64,000 bases of DNA, from NCBI GenBank assembly GCA_907165065.1, contig OU015524.1, positions 60,367,295-60,431,294 on the forward strand. The letters are read 5' to 3'. This DNA comes from Caprimulgus europaeus (taxonomy: Eukaryota; Chordata; Aves; Caprimulgiformes; Caprimulgidae). The translations under genes and the position numbers were made by a program. The notes below the pieces were generated by a model. That model was given only the letters and a program-made list of their open reading frames with translations. It had not been told where the DNA came from and ran no database searches. Below are positions 37,556 to 50,708 of this stretch, piece by piece (position 1 is the stretch's first letter; the number at the start of each line of letters is the position of its first letter).

Positions 37556-39794
37556 CCTGACAGATCCAAATCTAAATGTGTCACCAATTGTTACTAGTGA
37601 ATATGGTTAACAATGAACATGAACTGCCAAGGGGTTGTTTATCTGTTGATATCTACCTATTAAGATTGGATGCTATTCTGCAAGACGTACCAGTTAAATG
37701 TAACATTGTAGGGTCTGGATAATACAGGAGATGAGAATACACAACCTAATGGTCTCTTTGGCCTTATTACATGTAATTAGATGTTATTGAGAACATTTAT
37801 TAGTCTGAATTGAGACCTTTGTTCCTAAAACAACCATTTAAAATGTTCTTATAAGAAATAGCTGTATTTGAATTGTTTTCAGACAGAAACAATCTCACTG
37901 AAACTCAGGGTGGTCCCGGTGTGACTCCTGTCCACTGAAATCAAAGATCTCAACTGAAAACTCTCTGTTCTTTAGGCATGTTAAGAGCCTTACCATGTTT
38001 TCAACCCAGGCTATCAGAAGAACAGAGGAACTGGTTCCAGTTCAAAGTATCTCTGTACCAAACGCTACTTCTAAGCAGTCTCAGATTCAGTACATCAGTC
38101 TCAAAATATCCAGAAGTCTTCTTCACGTCATTTCAGTGTGAAACAGTTTCTGTTTTGCTGCTTTGTAACATGTAAGCAACTGATAATCAGGTGACACAAA
38201 TTATCTTTTCATATTATTATCCAATTATAAGATTAGTTATCCAGCTATTTCCTCCAAATATAACTTGATCTTCTGAGGATTTTTTCACTTGGAAAAATGT
38301 CAGAAATTAATTAATTTTAAATTCAAAATACAGAATAGAATAGAAGCTCTTAGGTATTTCCATCTGTAGTGCTATGGCTTAGCATTTCCAATGTAATACA
38401 GGGTAATCTACAAACATAGCAATTCTAATGCAGGAAAGTTCATATATAGAAAAAAGAGGAACCATTGTTGACTGTTTTGATTATCCGGGTTTATTTTTTT
38501 TTATTTTGCATACTTCTACTTAATAGATTTTCAACACAAAATATTTCAGATTTATCTTTATATCAAGGCATTTCTATTCACTTAATTGATAGCATTGTTA
38601 ACTTTTAGGTTCTCAAAAATTTCATTGTTCTAGTTTCACTTCAAGGTCCTGAATATTCAGTCCTAATCTTAATACTTAGTCCTAATCTTAATACTGGTTA
38701 GCACTTCCCATATATTTAATTGTCTACATTCAGGACAGCCTAACACCAGGCTGTCTCACAGGAGGTGAGAATTTCATACACAGTTTGGGCTTTTTTTAAT
38801 TAGCACTAGATTTTTATTAGATCATATTTATGGTTCATTGAAATGGGATATGTATTTCTCAGCTTTTTTAAAGGCATATATGAGCCAAAAGTTTTAAATC
38901 TTTGACTATTGGCCACAATACTTGCAATTACTTGTTTCAATATATGATGAGAGCCTATAGAATTTTGCAAAGAGGAACATGGCTTCCAAATTGCATAATA
39001 ATTTTGTTCTGTGTACTTAGTATATGCATGCATGTACAAAAATTCTGTTTAGTTCAATATAGACACAGTTTATCTTCCTAGTAAATTCAGTCAAGATCAG
39101 TTGGTATGATCATACGAACAATCCCTGAAACTGCAAGGAAAAAACTCTTTTTTTCCTTTCCAGGCCATTTTTGTACTGTACAGGAATGTCTTTATTTGTT
39201 CTGTCTTTTTTTCAGAGGAGAGTTGAAGTGGAAGTAGACCTCTTTCTAGACATATATACTCAGTAATTTCAGCAGAGAGTTGGCATCTTTCTAAAAATGA
39301 AATGTAAACGCAAAGAAATGGAATAGAATTTGTATACTGTGATAATTTTCACTGCTATAAATTCATATGCTCAGTTAAGAAACATAGATTAGGAATATTA
39401 GGCGATCTGCCATGCTACTGTCACCAAAATGACAACACTGCCAGGGTAGGTGATTTTCCAGGTGAGCTGTCTTCTCAATATGTTTCTTCTGTTGTTCTAA
39501 CTTCTTCCTGTTGTCCCACCAGTTGTCAGTTATAGATCTGAATTTTCTCTGGACACATTGTTCCTTTGAAGAGCAAGCAGTTTCCAGATCTCTGCTGCTC
39601 TGTCTAACTAGTCTCAAAGAGGTGCCAGCCATCATCCTCAAGGACTCAAAGCTGAAATCGAACTAACTTGCTGAAGATCATCTACAGCACTGCCATTTCC
39701 TCTGAGACAATGGCTTAGTGTTGGGCCAGTCTTCCCTTTGCTCTCCCCCTTCAGTAGAGGTTGGCAGCATCTGCACAGAGACAGAAGGGAGACT
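37556..39794. other. Unique non-coding DNA with a small tandem duplication
   Basis: No gene or transposon recognised. A 19-bp unit, AGTCCTAATCTTAATACTT, is present twice in tandem at 38659-38695, the second copy ending one base short. Confidence 0.6.
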
Positions 39795-40495
39795 GCATTG
39801 AGTTTGTGTGGCAAGGTTTTGGTAGCAGGGAGGACATAGGAGTGGCTTCCGTGAGAAGCTGCCTGAAGCTTCCCCCATGTCTGACAGAGCCAATGCCAGC
39901 CAGCTCCAAGATGGACCCACTGCTGGTCAAGGCCAAGCCAATCAATAAGGATGGTAACAACTCTGTGATAACATAATTAAGAAGGGGAAGAGAAAAAAAC
40001 CCACAACAACAACAAAAAAACCAAACCACCAGCCACAGAGATGGGTGAGAATACGTGAGAGAAACAACTCTGCAGACACCAAGGTCAGGGAAGAAGGAGG
40101 AGGAGGAGGAGGAGGAGGTGCTCCTGCCGCCAGAGCAGAGATTCCCCTACAATTTGTGCTGAAGTCCATGGTAAAGCAGGATGTTCCCCTGCTGTCTATG
40201 AAGGTCCATGGTGGAACAGATGTCCACCTGTAGCTCGTGGAGGACCCCCACCCCAGAGTGGGTAGATGCCCAAAGAAGGCTGTGACCCTGTGGGAAGCCC
40301 ACACTGGAGCAGGCTTCTGGCAGGACTTGTGGCCTCATGGAGAGAGGAACCCCCGCCGGAGCAGGTTTGCTGGCAGGACTTGTGACCCCATAGGGGACTT
40401 GCACTGGAGCAGTCCCTTCCTGGTAGACAGCACACCGTAGAAAGGACCCATGCTAAAGCAGTTCATGAAGAACTGTCAGTCATGGGAAGAAAAAT
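39795..40495 (+). mobile_element. Avian LTR-retrotransposon fragment with tandem modules
   Basis: A GC-rich island in AT-rich DNA whose wording matches, from memory, an abundant bird LTR-type repeat: TGAGTTTGTGTGGCAAGG near 39799, then GAAGCTGCC, a TATA-like AACATAATTAAG near 39970, and a series of modules reading like GTGGAGGACCCACGCTGGAGCAGG. Seen directly: GGAGCAGG recurs three times between 40303 and 40365, and CTGGCAGGACTTGTG occurs at both 40317-40331 and 40371-40385. A (GGA)n run lies at about 40096-40120. The copy is cut off after 40495 and its left edge is uncertain. It has no long coding frame with a known domain. The exact family name is not claimed. Confidence 0.65.
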
Positions 40496-43400
40496 CACCT
40501 AAATATATCAGATGTTGTTTCAACCTTTCTACAGTTAATCATCTCTTGCTTTCTTCTTCTAATGTGCTAGCAAGTACATCTGATATTGTCAGTAGGGCAA
40601 TGATGTTTATAGTGATGATATTTGTCCAGGGAGATCTGGACACACCTCAGCTGCTTCCTCAATATAGTTTTCTCCACTGCTACCAAGTACTAACAACTCT
40701 CATTCCCTGCTGACCTTAACTGATTTTGAACTACTAATGTAATAGTGCATTTTACATGTGTTTAATACTTTCAGCCTACAATACAACAAATTCCTTAAAT
40801 AAACCAATATCTGATTTGCTGAGTTTTAATAAATAACAGGTATAAATGGTTACTATAAATAATAACACTGATTATCCAGTGTAATCAAACTCTTCACCTG
40901 CTGTGAGACGCACCACATTTATGCAGATCAGCTGTAGGCTTTTCATCCATGAAATTATAGAATGTATAATGTGATGGGCCATGATATATTTAGTGTACTG
41001 TAATTGCTTATTTATAAAAGAGCTATCAACAGCCCACTTTAAATAAATTCAGAAATCACTGTAGGGCATTTCAAAATGAATATTTTATATGACATTTCTA
41101 AAAGATTATGAGCATTTCTTTGAACAGTAAAATTAATGGCTGTTTTGCTGTTTAAAGTCATCCTGTGTAGATTCAGAATAATGGCATATAAACTGTAATT
41201 ACTGTATTGGTGTTTTAATTAGGAATATAATCATCCACCTCTCTTATGCTGCAGTTTTCTGAAATTAATATTGGGGAGGACAATTTAAAATGGTCTGTTT
41301 ACTAATAGAATGGTTATAAGAAAGTGAGTGAATTAAGCAGTAAGATGTACACTTGCAGCTCACTTTTAATGAGAGAAATTCTGTAGGGTCGTCTTGCCTA
41401 TTGCATTTTGAGACACACTGTCTGTTCTCCACCCTTTCCTGTAAATATGGTCCAACGACAACTGAAGGTGTCAGCTTTGCTTGCCTCCTTTCATACATCA
41501 CCGGATTGCAACATGTCTACCGAAGGACAACCAAGTTGTCCTGAGGGCAGCAATGCTGCTCTTGGAAGAGGAAGAGATTGAAGGGGAGAAAACAGACACT
41601 CTAATGGAGAAATCTAAAACATTCAACCCTTACCGATGTGAAAGCCATCTAGGCTTCTATTCATTTTGACAGACTGAGAGATTAATAGATAGTTAGATAA
41701 GCAATTTCAGACTTTTAATGATTATCAACACCTATTCCATGTCTTCCAGAGTTTTGCTATTTATAAACTTGTTGATTCATGGAACAATATATCAAAATTG
41801 CCCTTCAGGGCCATCATTTTGTTTTTACCCGCCCCTATGTTTATGTGATTTCTAAATAAAGCTTGAAGGAAATAAATGCCCAGAGCCTACAATTGCTGTG
41901 TTTTCTTTACCTGCAATAGAAAATTAAACTAATTATGTGTTCAACTAACATGTTTTAAGATGGATCTTAGTGTAATAAAAAAATTCATAATAAAGAATTC
42001 CAAGTTTGGAAAATGAATGAAGCTTGATTTCTTAAGACTTTCATGGCTTGATCTTCTAGTAGCCAATTGGTGCTACAATATTTTCGACCGATGGGGTATT
42101 CATTGACTCTTGCTGTTGTGGATTCTCTGGTATCTCAGAAGGGATTATTTCATGTGGCAACATTTCCCTTAGAAGGGATGTTAGTAGGTTCTCTTATGTC
42201 TACTAAGTCATATATTTCAATAAAAGTGAGAGATATCACTTACAGTAGGATCCTACAGCCCATCTGTCAAATTTGGTCAAAACTGGCAACTTTGGCTGAA
42301 ACTGCAGATACAAAAGCTCCTAGGGGCAGAAAGAGACAGATAGGAACCACAACCCCCTCCCTCCCTATTTTCTTCAACCAAAGTAAGTTTTTTAATTAAA
42401 TACTGACATTCTGTTTCCCTACCCATCCTGAATAAATCTGTACAAAGCAGGGGAGGAATGGAAAATTATCAGAAACTATCAAACAAGGTTCAATTCAGGT
42501 TTGGCTCAAGAGCCCAGTAGAAGGATAAAGTGATTTTTATTTCACCAAAAGTGGCTCATATGTCCAATCTATTTTTATTCAAATGACCTTTTCCGATGCT
42601 TTCCCTGCTTGTGTTTACATGCTGTCTGTATGATTTCATTAATGCATGTAGAATGTATTTGTCTCCCTTCAAACATTAAATGGAATTATACTCTCATGGT
42701 ACAGGCAAAGAACAACAGCTGAGATGTACAGGTGCCAGAAGGAAAACTCTTTATTAGTGTGTCTTGAACCAATTTCCCATTGTTTCTGGCTTTACAGTGC
42801 AGGGAAATCTGCAGTCACTAGACCATCATGAATGATGTATATTTTCACAGTGAACTGGATCAAAGTTATTCTGCACAGATGTTCCTGTAATTGTGATGCA
42901 TTGGGGAAATTTGCTCTTCAGTGTCCCACAAATGCATATTTCCACCTGTGCAGTGGTCTAGTAGGGAAGCTGGGCTTATAGCATCAAACATGTAGTTAAA
43001 CACAAAGTAGAAAGGCCCAAAATAATAAAACCACACTTTCAGTGCACACTAAAACATATTGTTGCTGTGTCAAGTTGCAAAGGGAAGTTGGAAAAGGTGC
43101 AGATCTAGAGTCATCCTGGAAACTTCAAAGCAGTGATACCTTACATGTGAAAGTATTCATCCTTCCCCTGGTAACTGAAATACAAGGAACTCACTAAGAT
43201 TTAAAAAAAAATAGAATTTTTATCATATCTACAATTGATGAAATAACTGTTGATTTTTTTTGGTGGTTTTTAACTGTCTACTCAACTCTTCTTTTTAAAT
43301 GAATTATTCTAATATCACTCTGACAGCCCTAGTATCTCAATCTTACAAATCTTATTAATCTCTCTGAATCAATATTCAAAGGCTAAATTTTCATCATAGG

Positions 43401-44127
43401 TCCACTGTAAATGTTAGGATCTCTGATTCTCCCAATTGAATCTGTTTTACAATAGTGTCACTCCCCTGACTCCAAAGGAATGACTTATGATTTACAGCAG
43501 TGAAAAAAAATCTTGCCTTAATAAAGTGATGAGCTCTATGTAAAGGTTAAATGGAATATGAGGAAATTTATAGTCTAAGAGACCATGGAAACAACTGACT
43601 GTTAGAGAAGTAAAAAGAGAAAAAGTTAATAAATATTTAATAGTGAGAAAGGCAGCATAAAGAAGTGAGGAGGAAAAGGAGAAGGCAAAAAAACCAAATT
43701 TTGTTGATTTGTAACTGTTTTAAAAGGATGATAAAGTGCAGGAGATGAGAAGGAGAATTTGGTTTTAGGAGCTGTCTCTTCATTACCACCATCTTGGGGA
43801 TTACTTTTCTTCTGCTTTTATGGTCCTTGTAAATCAACACTAACATTGTTCAGGCATTACTTTGTTGACTGCCAAGAAGATGTACAATCAACAGGTCCCA
43901 AGTTAAGTCCTGAGCAGCAGAGGTATTTTTCTGGGGTGGATTATCCTTGCACTCCCTGCTACCTCACAACAACTCTTGGCTGGCATTGCCCAGGCGACTG
44001 GCCACTCTCCACTCTGATCAAAAGGAGTACGTTGCTGCACAGCTCCTCTCTATCAACGGCACAGCTGAATCTTCACTGCTTAATCTGCCACCAGTCAAGG
44101 TCAGCCCTCCCAGGATGCAGCTGAACC
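40496..44127. other. Unique non-coding DNA
   Basis: No gene recognised. The stretch at 40840-41240 is AT-rich, free of repeats and rich in homeodomain-like words. The frame at 42067-42399 (110 codons) has no domain I recognise. The stretch 43760-44120 is open for 121 codons in one + frame but resembles no protein I know. Confidence 0.55.
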
Positions 44128-44757
44128 ACCTACCTTGTGCTTCAGTAAGGCTTTCAACACTGTCTCCTGTAAGATTTTAATGGAGAAACTGTATGGGTTG
44201 GAGGAGACAGTGAGGTGGATTTAAAATTGGCTGAATGGCCAGGCTGAGAGGGTGGTGATGAGTGGCATGAAGTCTAGCTGCAGGTCAGTGACTAGTTACA
44301 TACTCCAGAGGTCTATACTGGGTACAGTTCTGTTTCACATCTTCATTAATAATCTGGACAATGGGGCAGATTGTACTTTCAGCAAGTTTGCTGATTGCAC
44401 AAAACTGTGAGGAGTGGTTGATACACCACAGGGTCATGCTGTCATCAAGAGGCATCTTGACAGCTTGGAGAAATGGGCTGACAGTACTCTTAGGAAGTTC
44501 AACAAAGGGAAGTGCAAAGTCTGCACCTGTGGCAGAACTACCCCATGCATCAGTATATGCTGGGGCCAACCAGCTGAAAAGCAGCTTGACTGAAAAGGAC
44601 TGAAAAGCCAGAAGTATGCCTCCTTGGGCTATTCAGAAGCCATCTGGACACATTCCTGAGCAACCAGCTCTAGGTGACTCTACTTTAGTAGGGAGGCTGG
44701 ACCAGGTGACTTCCAGAGATCCCTTCCAACCTCAACCATTCTGTGATTCTGTGATCC
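44128..44757 (+). mobile_element. Older, diverged CR1 LINE fragment
   Basis: A decayed CR1 copy that keeps part of the reverse transcriptase. A + frame starts with FSKAFNTVS (CR1 consensus like FSKAFDTV), then reads SILGTVLFHIFINNLDNG and SKFADCTKL followed by a stop, so the second catalytic Asp of FADD is now Cys. The 3' end has the family block ATCCCTTCCAACCTCAACC and two TTCTGTGA-type octamers. It is more diverged than the copies at 18.7, 21.4 and 29.4 kb and lacks part of the 3' untranslated region, so it is probably an older insertion. Confidence 0.9.
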
Positions 44758-46214
44758 CCAAGACAATCTCAGTAGTGTCTCACAATTTTTTTTTTTGCAA
44801 CTTGGAAGGGAAACATATGTATTAAGTTCACACATTTAAAAAATACTCCTTGAAAGACTATCTTTTGGCTTTGATTTCCTAGTCATCCATCTTAGAAAGG
44901 ATTAATGCAACATTTGCTATGAAGCATATACATTTTTTCTTTAAAAATATTCATATGCCAAGTAATATGGCCTTACTAGGTCTGAGAGAATAAAATAATC
45001 TATCTCATACTCAGTCTCTCCTCCCTTAAATTCTCCTTTCTGCCAAGGAAATTTAACTCTGTGTCAAAGAAAGCACAAAAGCCACCTACCATTTTTTTCT
45101 ACTCACTTCTAATTTCAAGATTGTAAATTAGTTACAATGGCGCACTGCTCTTTCCATGGTCCTCTGCTATACATCACCCTATATGTATGTATCTGCTCTC
45201 TGGAGCTAATCAGACATAGGAAGAATAGGCAATCTCCTTTTTACTATGTTGACAGAAAATCAGTTTGTTGTTGTCAACTTTAGCAACATCTTTGTGACTT
45301 TCAGAATGCTTAAAAACTTATGAAGTGCCTCTGTCACAAACATAAATGTACCCAGTTAAATTATGTCACGTACACTACAAAGCAATAATTTTGCTTTCTG
45401 GCAATGTTATAATGATTTGAAAATAAAAAGGGAAATCAAACAAGTGGCTTGTCAAAATAATAATGACTAAAATCAACTTAATACTGTGAGCAGCATTTTT
45501 TGAGTGCTGTAAGTCTTTTCCCAACATCTTTTCCCTCTTCATATACATGCAACATATTTGTAAGAAGAGCAGGCAGTGTTCTTAGACTGTTAAAGACACC
45601 ATCAATCATTGTCTTGCTTGGTAATGCTTCAATTACTCTAGAAAAATACTGTCATTTTCATGGCTACAATCTGATGCCTGGAAAATCCCACCCACTCCCT
45701 CTCCAAACAGTAATGTGTGCATATGAGAAACATAGGCAGTGTTGGCAGGATGATGAACCATTAATAAATCTTCCTCTGTGCCTCTCAAGTATTCGGAAAG
45801 TGTAATGCATGACAGTTAAGATCTTTGTAGGATTAGCTTAATGCTTTGTCACTTTATACTTTCCTCAATTGTTTTTTCCTCTAACAGCTTTTGTACATTG
45901 CATATTATACTTGAGAGTACAATAAGTACCCTTGTAGCTTTTCCACTATAAGTTGCATAGGGCATGAGTAGTGGAGCCATTTGGTAAGACTTGGGAGTGA
46001 CAATAGATCACCAGCCTTTGAACAAATTAATTCCAATATGTTGCTGTCAAGGATTGTCAGAACTCACAACACTAAAGAGTGTTTCATGTAATGCAAAGTC
46101 ATTTCCATACACAAGAGGAAAAAAGAGAGTATTTTGATGTAAGGGAAAAGAATAACATTTATTCCAGTGAAAAAGGGAGCCAACAGATCTTGTACTCTTT
46201 TAAGTGTATTAAAA

Positions 46215-46335
46215 AAACATAGAATGGAGAAGTGGAAAGGGAAGGGGAATGACTGAGGGGAAAAGGGAAGGAAGAAGAAGTAGGGGAAGAGGAAAGGAGA
46301 GAGACAGGGACAGGGAGAGGGAGGTGAAAAAGAAA
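46215..46335 (+). repeat. Purine-rich low-complexity stretch
   Basis: Dominated by irregular GGGAA, GGAAG and GAGA words with a few pyrimidines. It has no clean period, unlike the tract at 36.8 kb. Confidence 0.7.
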
Positions 46336-49300
46336 TGCTAGTTTAACAGTAGGTAACAACTTGGTAAGAAATGTTAGAACACAGTCATTTGTGGATAATA
46401 TAGAGCTACATTTTGTATTTTCTGTGTTTAAAGTGTTCTTTTTTACATGCTGTATAGTTTTGTGTTGTTTTCATCTTCTTTCTGCATGTTCAGTTCTTCC
46501 CTTTATTAGTTTTTGCTTTAAGGTAGGTCTTAAGCCCTTTGCAGCAATAACCACTTCATATTAGTGCAGTGTGTAATTGAATGAAGTCTTGATTTTCAGT
46601 AAGAACATTTCCTTCAATAAATAATAATGAAATGTTATTTACACTAGTGTGTTCCTGCACTATTTCACCAGGTTGACCATTTCCTGTAAGATATCACTTC
46701 ATGATCTGTTGATGTGTCTATTACTGCAATTGTTACTTCTTCAACCATTTCTTTGCTTATTCTAGATACATAGGTGTCAGACTGCTACTGGCATTCCTCA
46801 GCTGAAATTCACAGCTTTGGTGGTTTGGTTTTTTACAATACGGAAGAAATTATTTTTGCTGTCAAGTGTCCACATTGGCCTATTCATCAGATATTTTCAG
46901 ACATTAGTCTGAACTTCCAGTGTCTTTCTGTGCTTCCACATGACCCTGGAACAGACAAATTGCTATATTCCTTCTTGCCATGATTAACAAACACCATGTT
47001 TCCCATCAGCAGGTTTATACAACTAACTTAACTGCAATCCCTCTTCCTTCCAGTGTCCTGGAACTATAGACATTCTTCAGAGTAGCCCTCTACAACAGCA
47101 TTACTCCATACAGCACAATTATTTTAACTGTGCTGCTTTGCAGGCTTTACAGGCAGCAAAATGGGACAGTAGGAAATATATCACATATAAGCCAGATAAA
47201 AGTAGCATGTTAAGAATCATACTCCCTAGTTATCAGAAAATAAATAATAAGCAGAAGAATCAAAGATTCTGACATTATGATGTAATTATGTCAAATATAT
47301 TTTAGAAGAGCAACCTATTGGGAAGAAATGCTAAAATCAATTGCAAAATCTCTCTTTTTCTCCCTTTTCTCTCTTTATCTTCTTGTAACATGCTTACCTC
47401 TATTCTTCCAATTTCACACTGGTACAGACAGAGTCTATATCTGTTTTATACCTCCCATCTGAATTCAGAAATAATAACACCCTTGATTATTTTATGCATG
47501 TTGTTGTTCATCTGCACTGGACTTAAAAATATAAAAAAAGACAGAACATACTTGTTGCCTTATGCTTCATCCTCATAATTATTTAAACAGCCACCTTAGA
47601 GTCATATTGTGAACATTATTACTGTAGATGTGATAGACTACTTTATATAAGATTTCTCAGTTAATTTTACATAGAAATTATATGTGTATTTATATGCAAA
47701 ATTCAGTACTACATCTTTTATATTTGAAGCACTGTATCATATGAAAATATCATCATAGAAAACAAAAAACCTGCATCCATTTATTAATAAAATCAAACCA
47801 TCAATACATATGGTTTATATACTACTAAATGCTGTGCAAATTTTCTTTGACTCTTCTTTATCTAAATCAGCCTAAGCAATTTAGTAAATCTAAACAACCT
47901 AGGTAAATCTAAATTCCAATTCCAATTCCATTTATAAGTGAGTTTTTTGACTGAATCATATATTCCCACTTGATCAGATTCTTGGCACACCACATGAGCT
48001 CGTTGCTTCCTGCATATTTTCTGTTTAAAACAGCAGGAATATTTAGAGAGACAAGTCTTATTCTTTATTTGCAAGGCTGGCCAAAGTTCACCCCATGGAA
48101 CTGTTTTGTGTCCTATACTGATGTGGACTGAGTTTTATAACACCATTTCTTCTAGGAAGTGCCTTCGGTAAAATACATGATACTCATTCATTACCAGTAC
48201 TGCCAGATGAGCATTACCATTACTGCTTTATCTTTCCAGTTTTTTCTTCACCAGTAAGACCATTCATCTACCCACAAGGTTTTTCCAGGTTTCTAGAGCT
48301 TTAACTATAACAAGGACATGAAAACCAGGCAAAGAGAGAGGGAGCACAGGAGCATTTATGATTTTTTTTTTATTTTTTTTTTTCCTGGAGATGCACATAC
48401 TGTATGAGACTAAAAAGAGCACAGATAAGGAACTTGACAGATTGTTCATTTCTGCTGATTTATAGTAAGATGAGGCAGTGATGGTGCCAATATGCCGTCA
48501 TTTTGTTTAAATGCAAGATGGAAATAGAGCAAATTTGTTTCAGTATTTAAATCATTGCAAATCGAGTTAGCCTATGTAAAGGCATTTTACAGAAAAGGTT
48601 TCATGGTTGTTATTGTCATTTGGGCATGACAAAACAGTGTAATGATTTCACGTTCAAGTTTTTATAGGCTCCCCTCAGGGTGTTAGACAATATATTTAAA
48701 AGTCACAGCTAGCCTCACTGACAAAACTTGCATGGTTCCTTATCCCAATTTGCATCTTCCACACTGCAGAGGGAGTGACAGGAGTGGAAGCTAAACGTTA
48801 AGTTACAGTTATGCATTGCACTCTAATAATATTTCAATTAATTAAATATTTACAAAACATTCTGGTCCCAAATCCCTTTTAGACACCAACTCTAGCAGGG
48901 ACAGGCAGCTCCAAGGAGCTGACTACAGCTCATCAATTTAAACTCTTTTAGCCCAAGCTCACAGTCCCTAAAACCAGTGGCAAAACTGTGTGCTGGGCAG
49001 GTTTCTACTCACCTCAACATGTCCAATTCCTAAAAGCCACACTGTGCCCTGGTGTACTGAAAAGGAACAGAAACCTCCAACAACTCTACCCTCCTCTCTG
49101 CAGTCTGTGTAAGCAACCTTCTGAATATATACATATGCCAGTTAGAAGTGTCCAGTTTTGTATGTTAGAACTTCAGTAGTACACAACATGGTGTGGAAAT
49201 AATGGCTGCATTACACACAGGGAGTTACAAATGAGTTATGCAGGACCTCTAACCCAACACTAGGCTCATTAACTTGGGCAAAGAACCAAGCTTACGCTGC

Positions 49301-50640
49301 TGTCCTGCCTGCAGCTCTAGAACTAGCCTAACATCTCATATCTCTGCTAGCCAGTCAGCTAGTTGAGTCATGTGGCATGGACATGCATGTAGTGTATAAA
49401 CTCGCTTGTAAAGAAGCTAAAGATAATGCTTTACACACAAGACACACACAATTTTACAGTCAAATGCACGCACTCCCTGCTCAACTCAGTGAGACATATC
49501 ATCTTACAGTGGCATGTGACTGCCCTTTGGATAAGGGAATGAACTGAGAACATCTAGTGTTAAACATATAAGTTACAAGAAATTGTAATAAATGAACATG
49601 AATTTTAGTTGACTTTTAGCCATATCTCACACAGACTCTTCACAGGGGAAAATCTCACACTTCCTTTGCAGTGCAATATAATTACTTAAAAAAACAGATA
49701 AAAGAACAGCCTAAATAGCAGGTCTTTCATGGTGACCAGAGATTTTTACTATTAAAGATACGAATGATGCCTGATAAATTACACTTATTGCATAGCCCAC
49801 AGGCTTACCAGGTAAGGATAATAATTACCTAGCAGTGCATTTAGCATATAAATGACAGTTACAAACAATAAATGTAACTGAAAACACATAATTTCCATAA
49901 CATTTCTTTCCCTCACTCTTCTAAAGACATTATTTCAGTCTTTGCCTATGTTTTAATATTTCCACTGTTCCCATAATAAACTGAGGGGAACACACTCTTT
50001 TCCCATTCTAAGTTAAATTTTGGTAATAAAAAATTAACAACTAAACAGATCTCCACCATTTGGTCATTTTTATTTTTTTTTTTTTAATTGCAGTATTCTT
50101 GCAATCCTACTTTGATTAAAACTATTAAGAATGAAAATTTTAAAATGCTGGGAATGCCTACCAGATTTTAAGGAACAAATAAAATGTTGTGTACTAGTTT
50201 TACATCCCTAGTGGGCAGGCTATACTAGTGGTTGAGTAGCAGCCAACAATATGATGGTTAGTGTGATCTGTTAAATTAAGTGGGACTTAGTCCAATGCCT
50301 AGCAGAAAGGCATTTTCTCCCAAATCTTATCATTATTGATATTACCAGAGATGGACACTGTTTCTGGTATCATGAGAAGAAATGCCCAAGTTTAAGTGGG
50401 AATAGGCAACATGCTAACACCTGAGAGAGTGTTCAACATCATCTTTGATTTGCTGGTGAGGAGGAGCAGTGAAGAACATAGGTGCCTTTTCTGCAAAGAA
50501 ATAGGACACTAGAGTCATTGGTTTAAGCCAGCTCAGCATTGTTACAAGACAGAAAAAACATGGTTTTCAAGAAATTTCATCTAAGTCAAAGCCTCTAAAG
50601 CATCCACTATTGAGTTCTAGGTATGTATAAAATATGGAAG

Positions 50641-50708
50641 CATATTGTGCATTTAAATGCACAGTTTGCATTTTAAGACACAATATGCAGACTGCACATT
50701 CAAACTGT
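50641..50708. repeat. Cluster of nested palindromes
   Basis: An 18-bp perfect palindrome, TGTGCATTTAAATGCACA, lies at 50646-50663. CATATTGTG at 50641-50649 pairs with CACAATATG at 50679-50687, and ACAGTTTG at 50661-50668 pairs with CAAACTGT at 50701-50708. All three lie within 68 bp and several alternative hairpins are possible. Confidence 0.7.

Noticed and set aside
36742..37597. Long open frames on both strands (260 and 281 codons)
   Set aside because: They arise only because a pure GGAA/GAAA tract contains no stop codon in these phases. The products are Lys-Glu-Arg or Phe-Leu-Ser-Pro repeats.
39942..40304. 120-codon minus-strand frame and other frames near 39.7-40.4 kb
   Set aside because: GC-rich, stop-poor sequence antisense to a repeat fragment; no known domain.
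42067..42399. 110-codon + frame
   Set aside because: No domain recognised; a length reached by chance in 64 kb.
43759..44124. 121-codon + frame next to the old CR1
   Set aside because: No similarity recognised and no exon-like borders. It could be part of the CR1 5' region that has decayed, but I could not support this.
47916..47931. Short AATTCC triple repeat
   Set aside because: Too short to treat as a tandem array.
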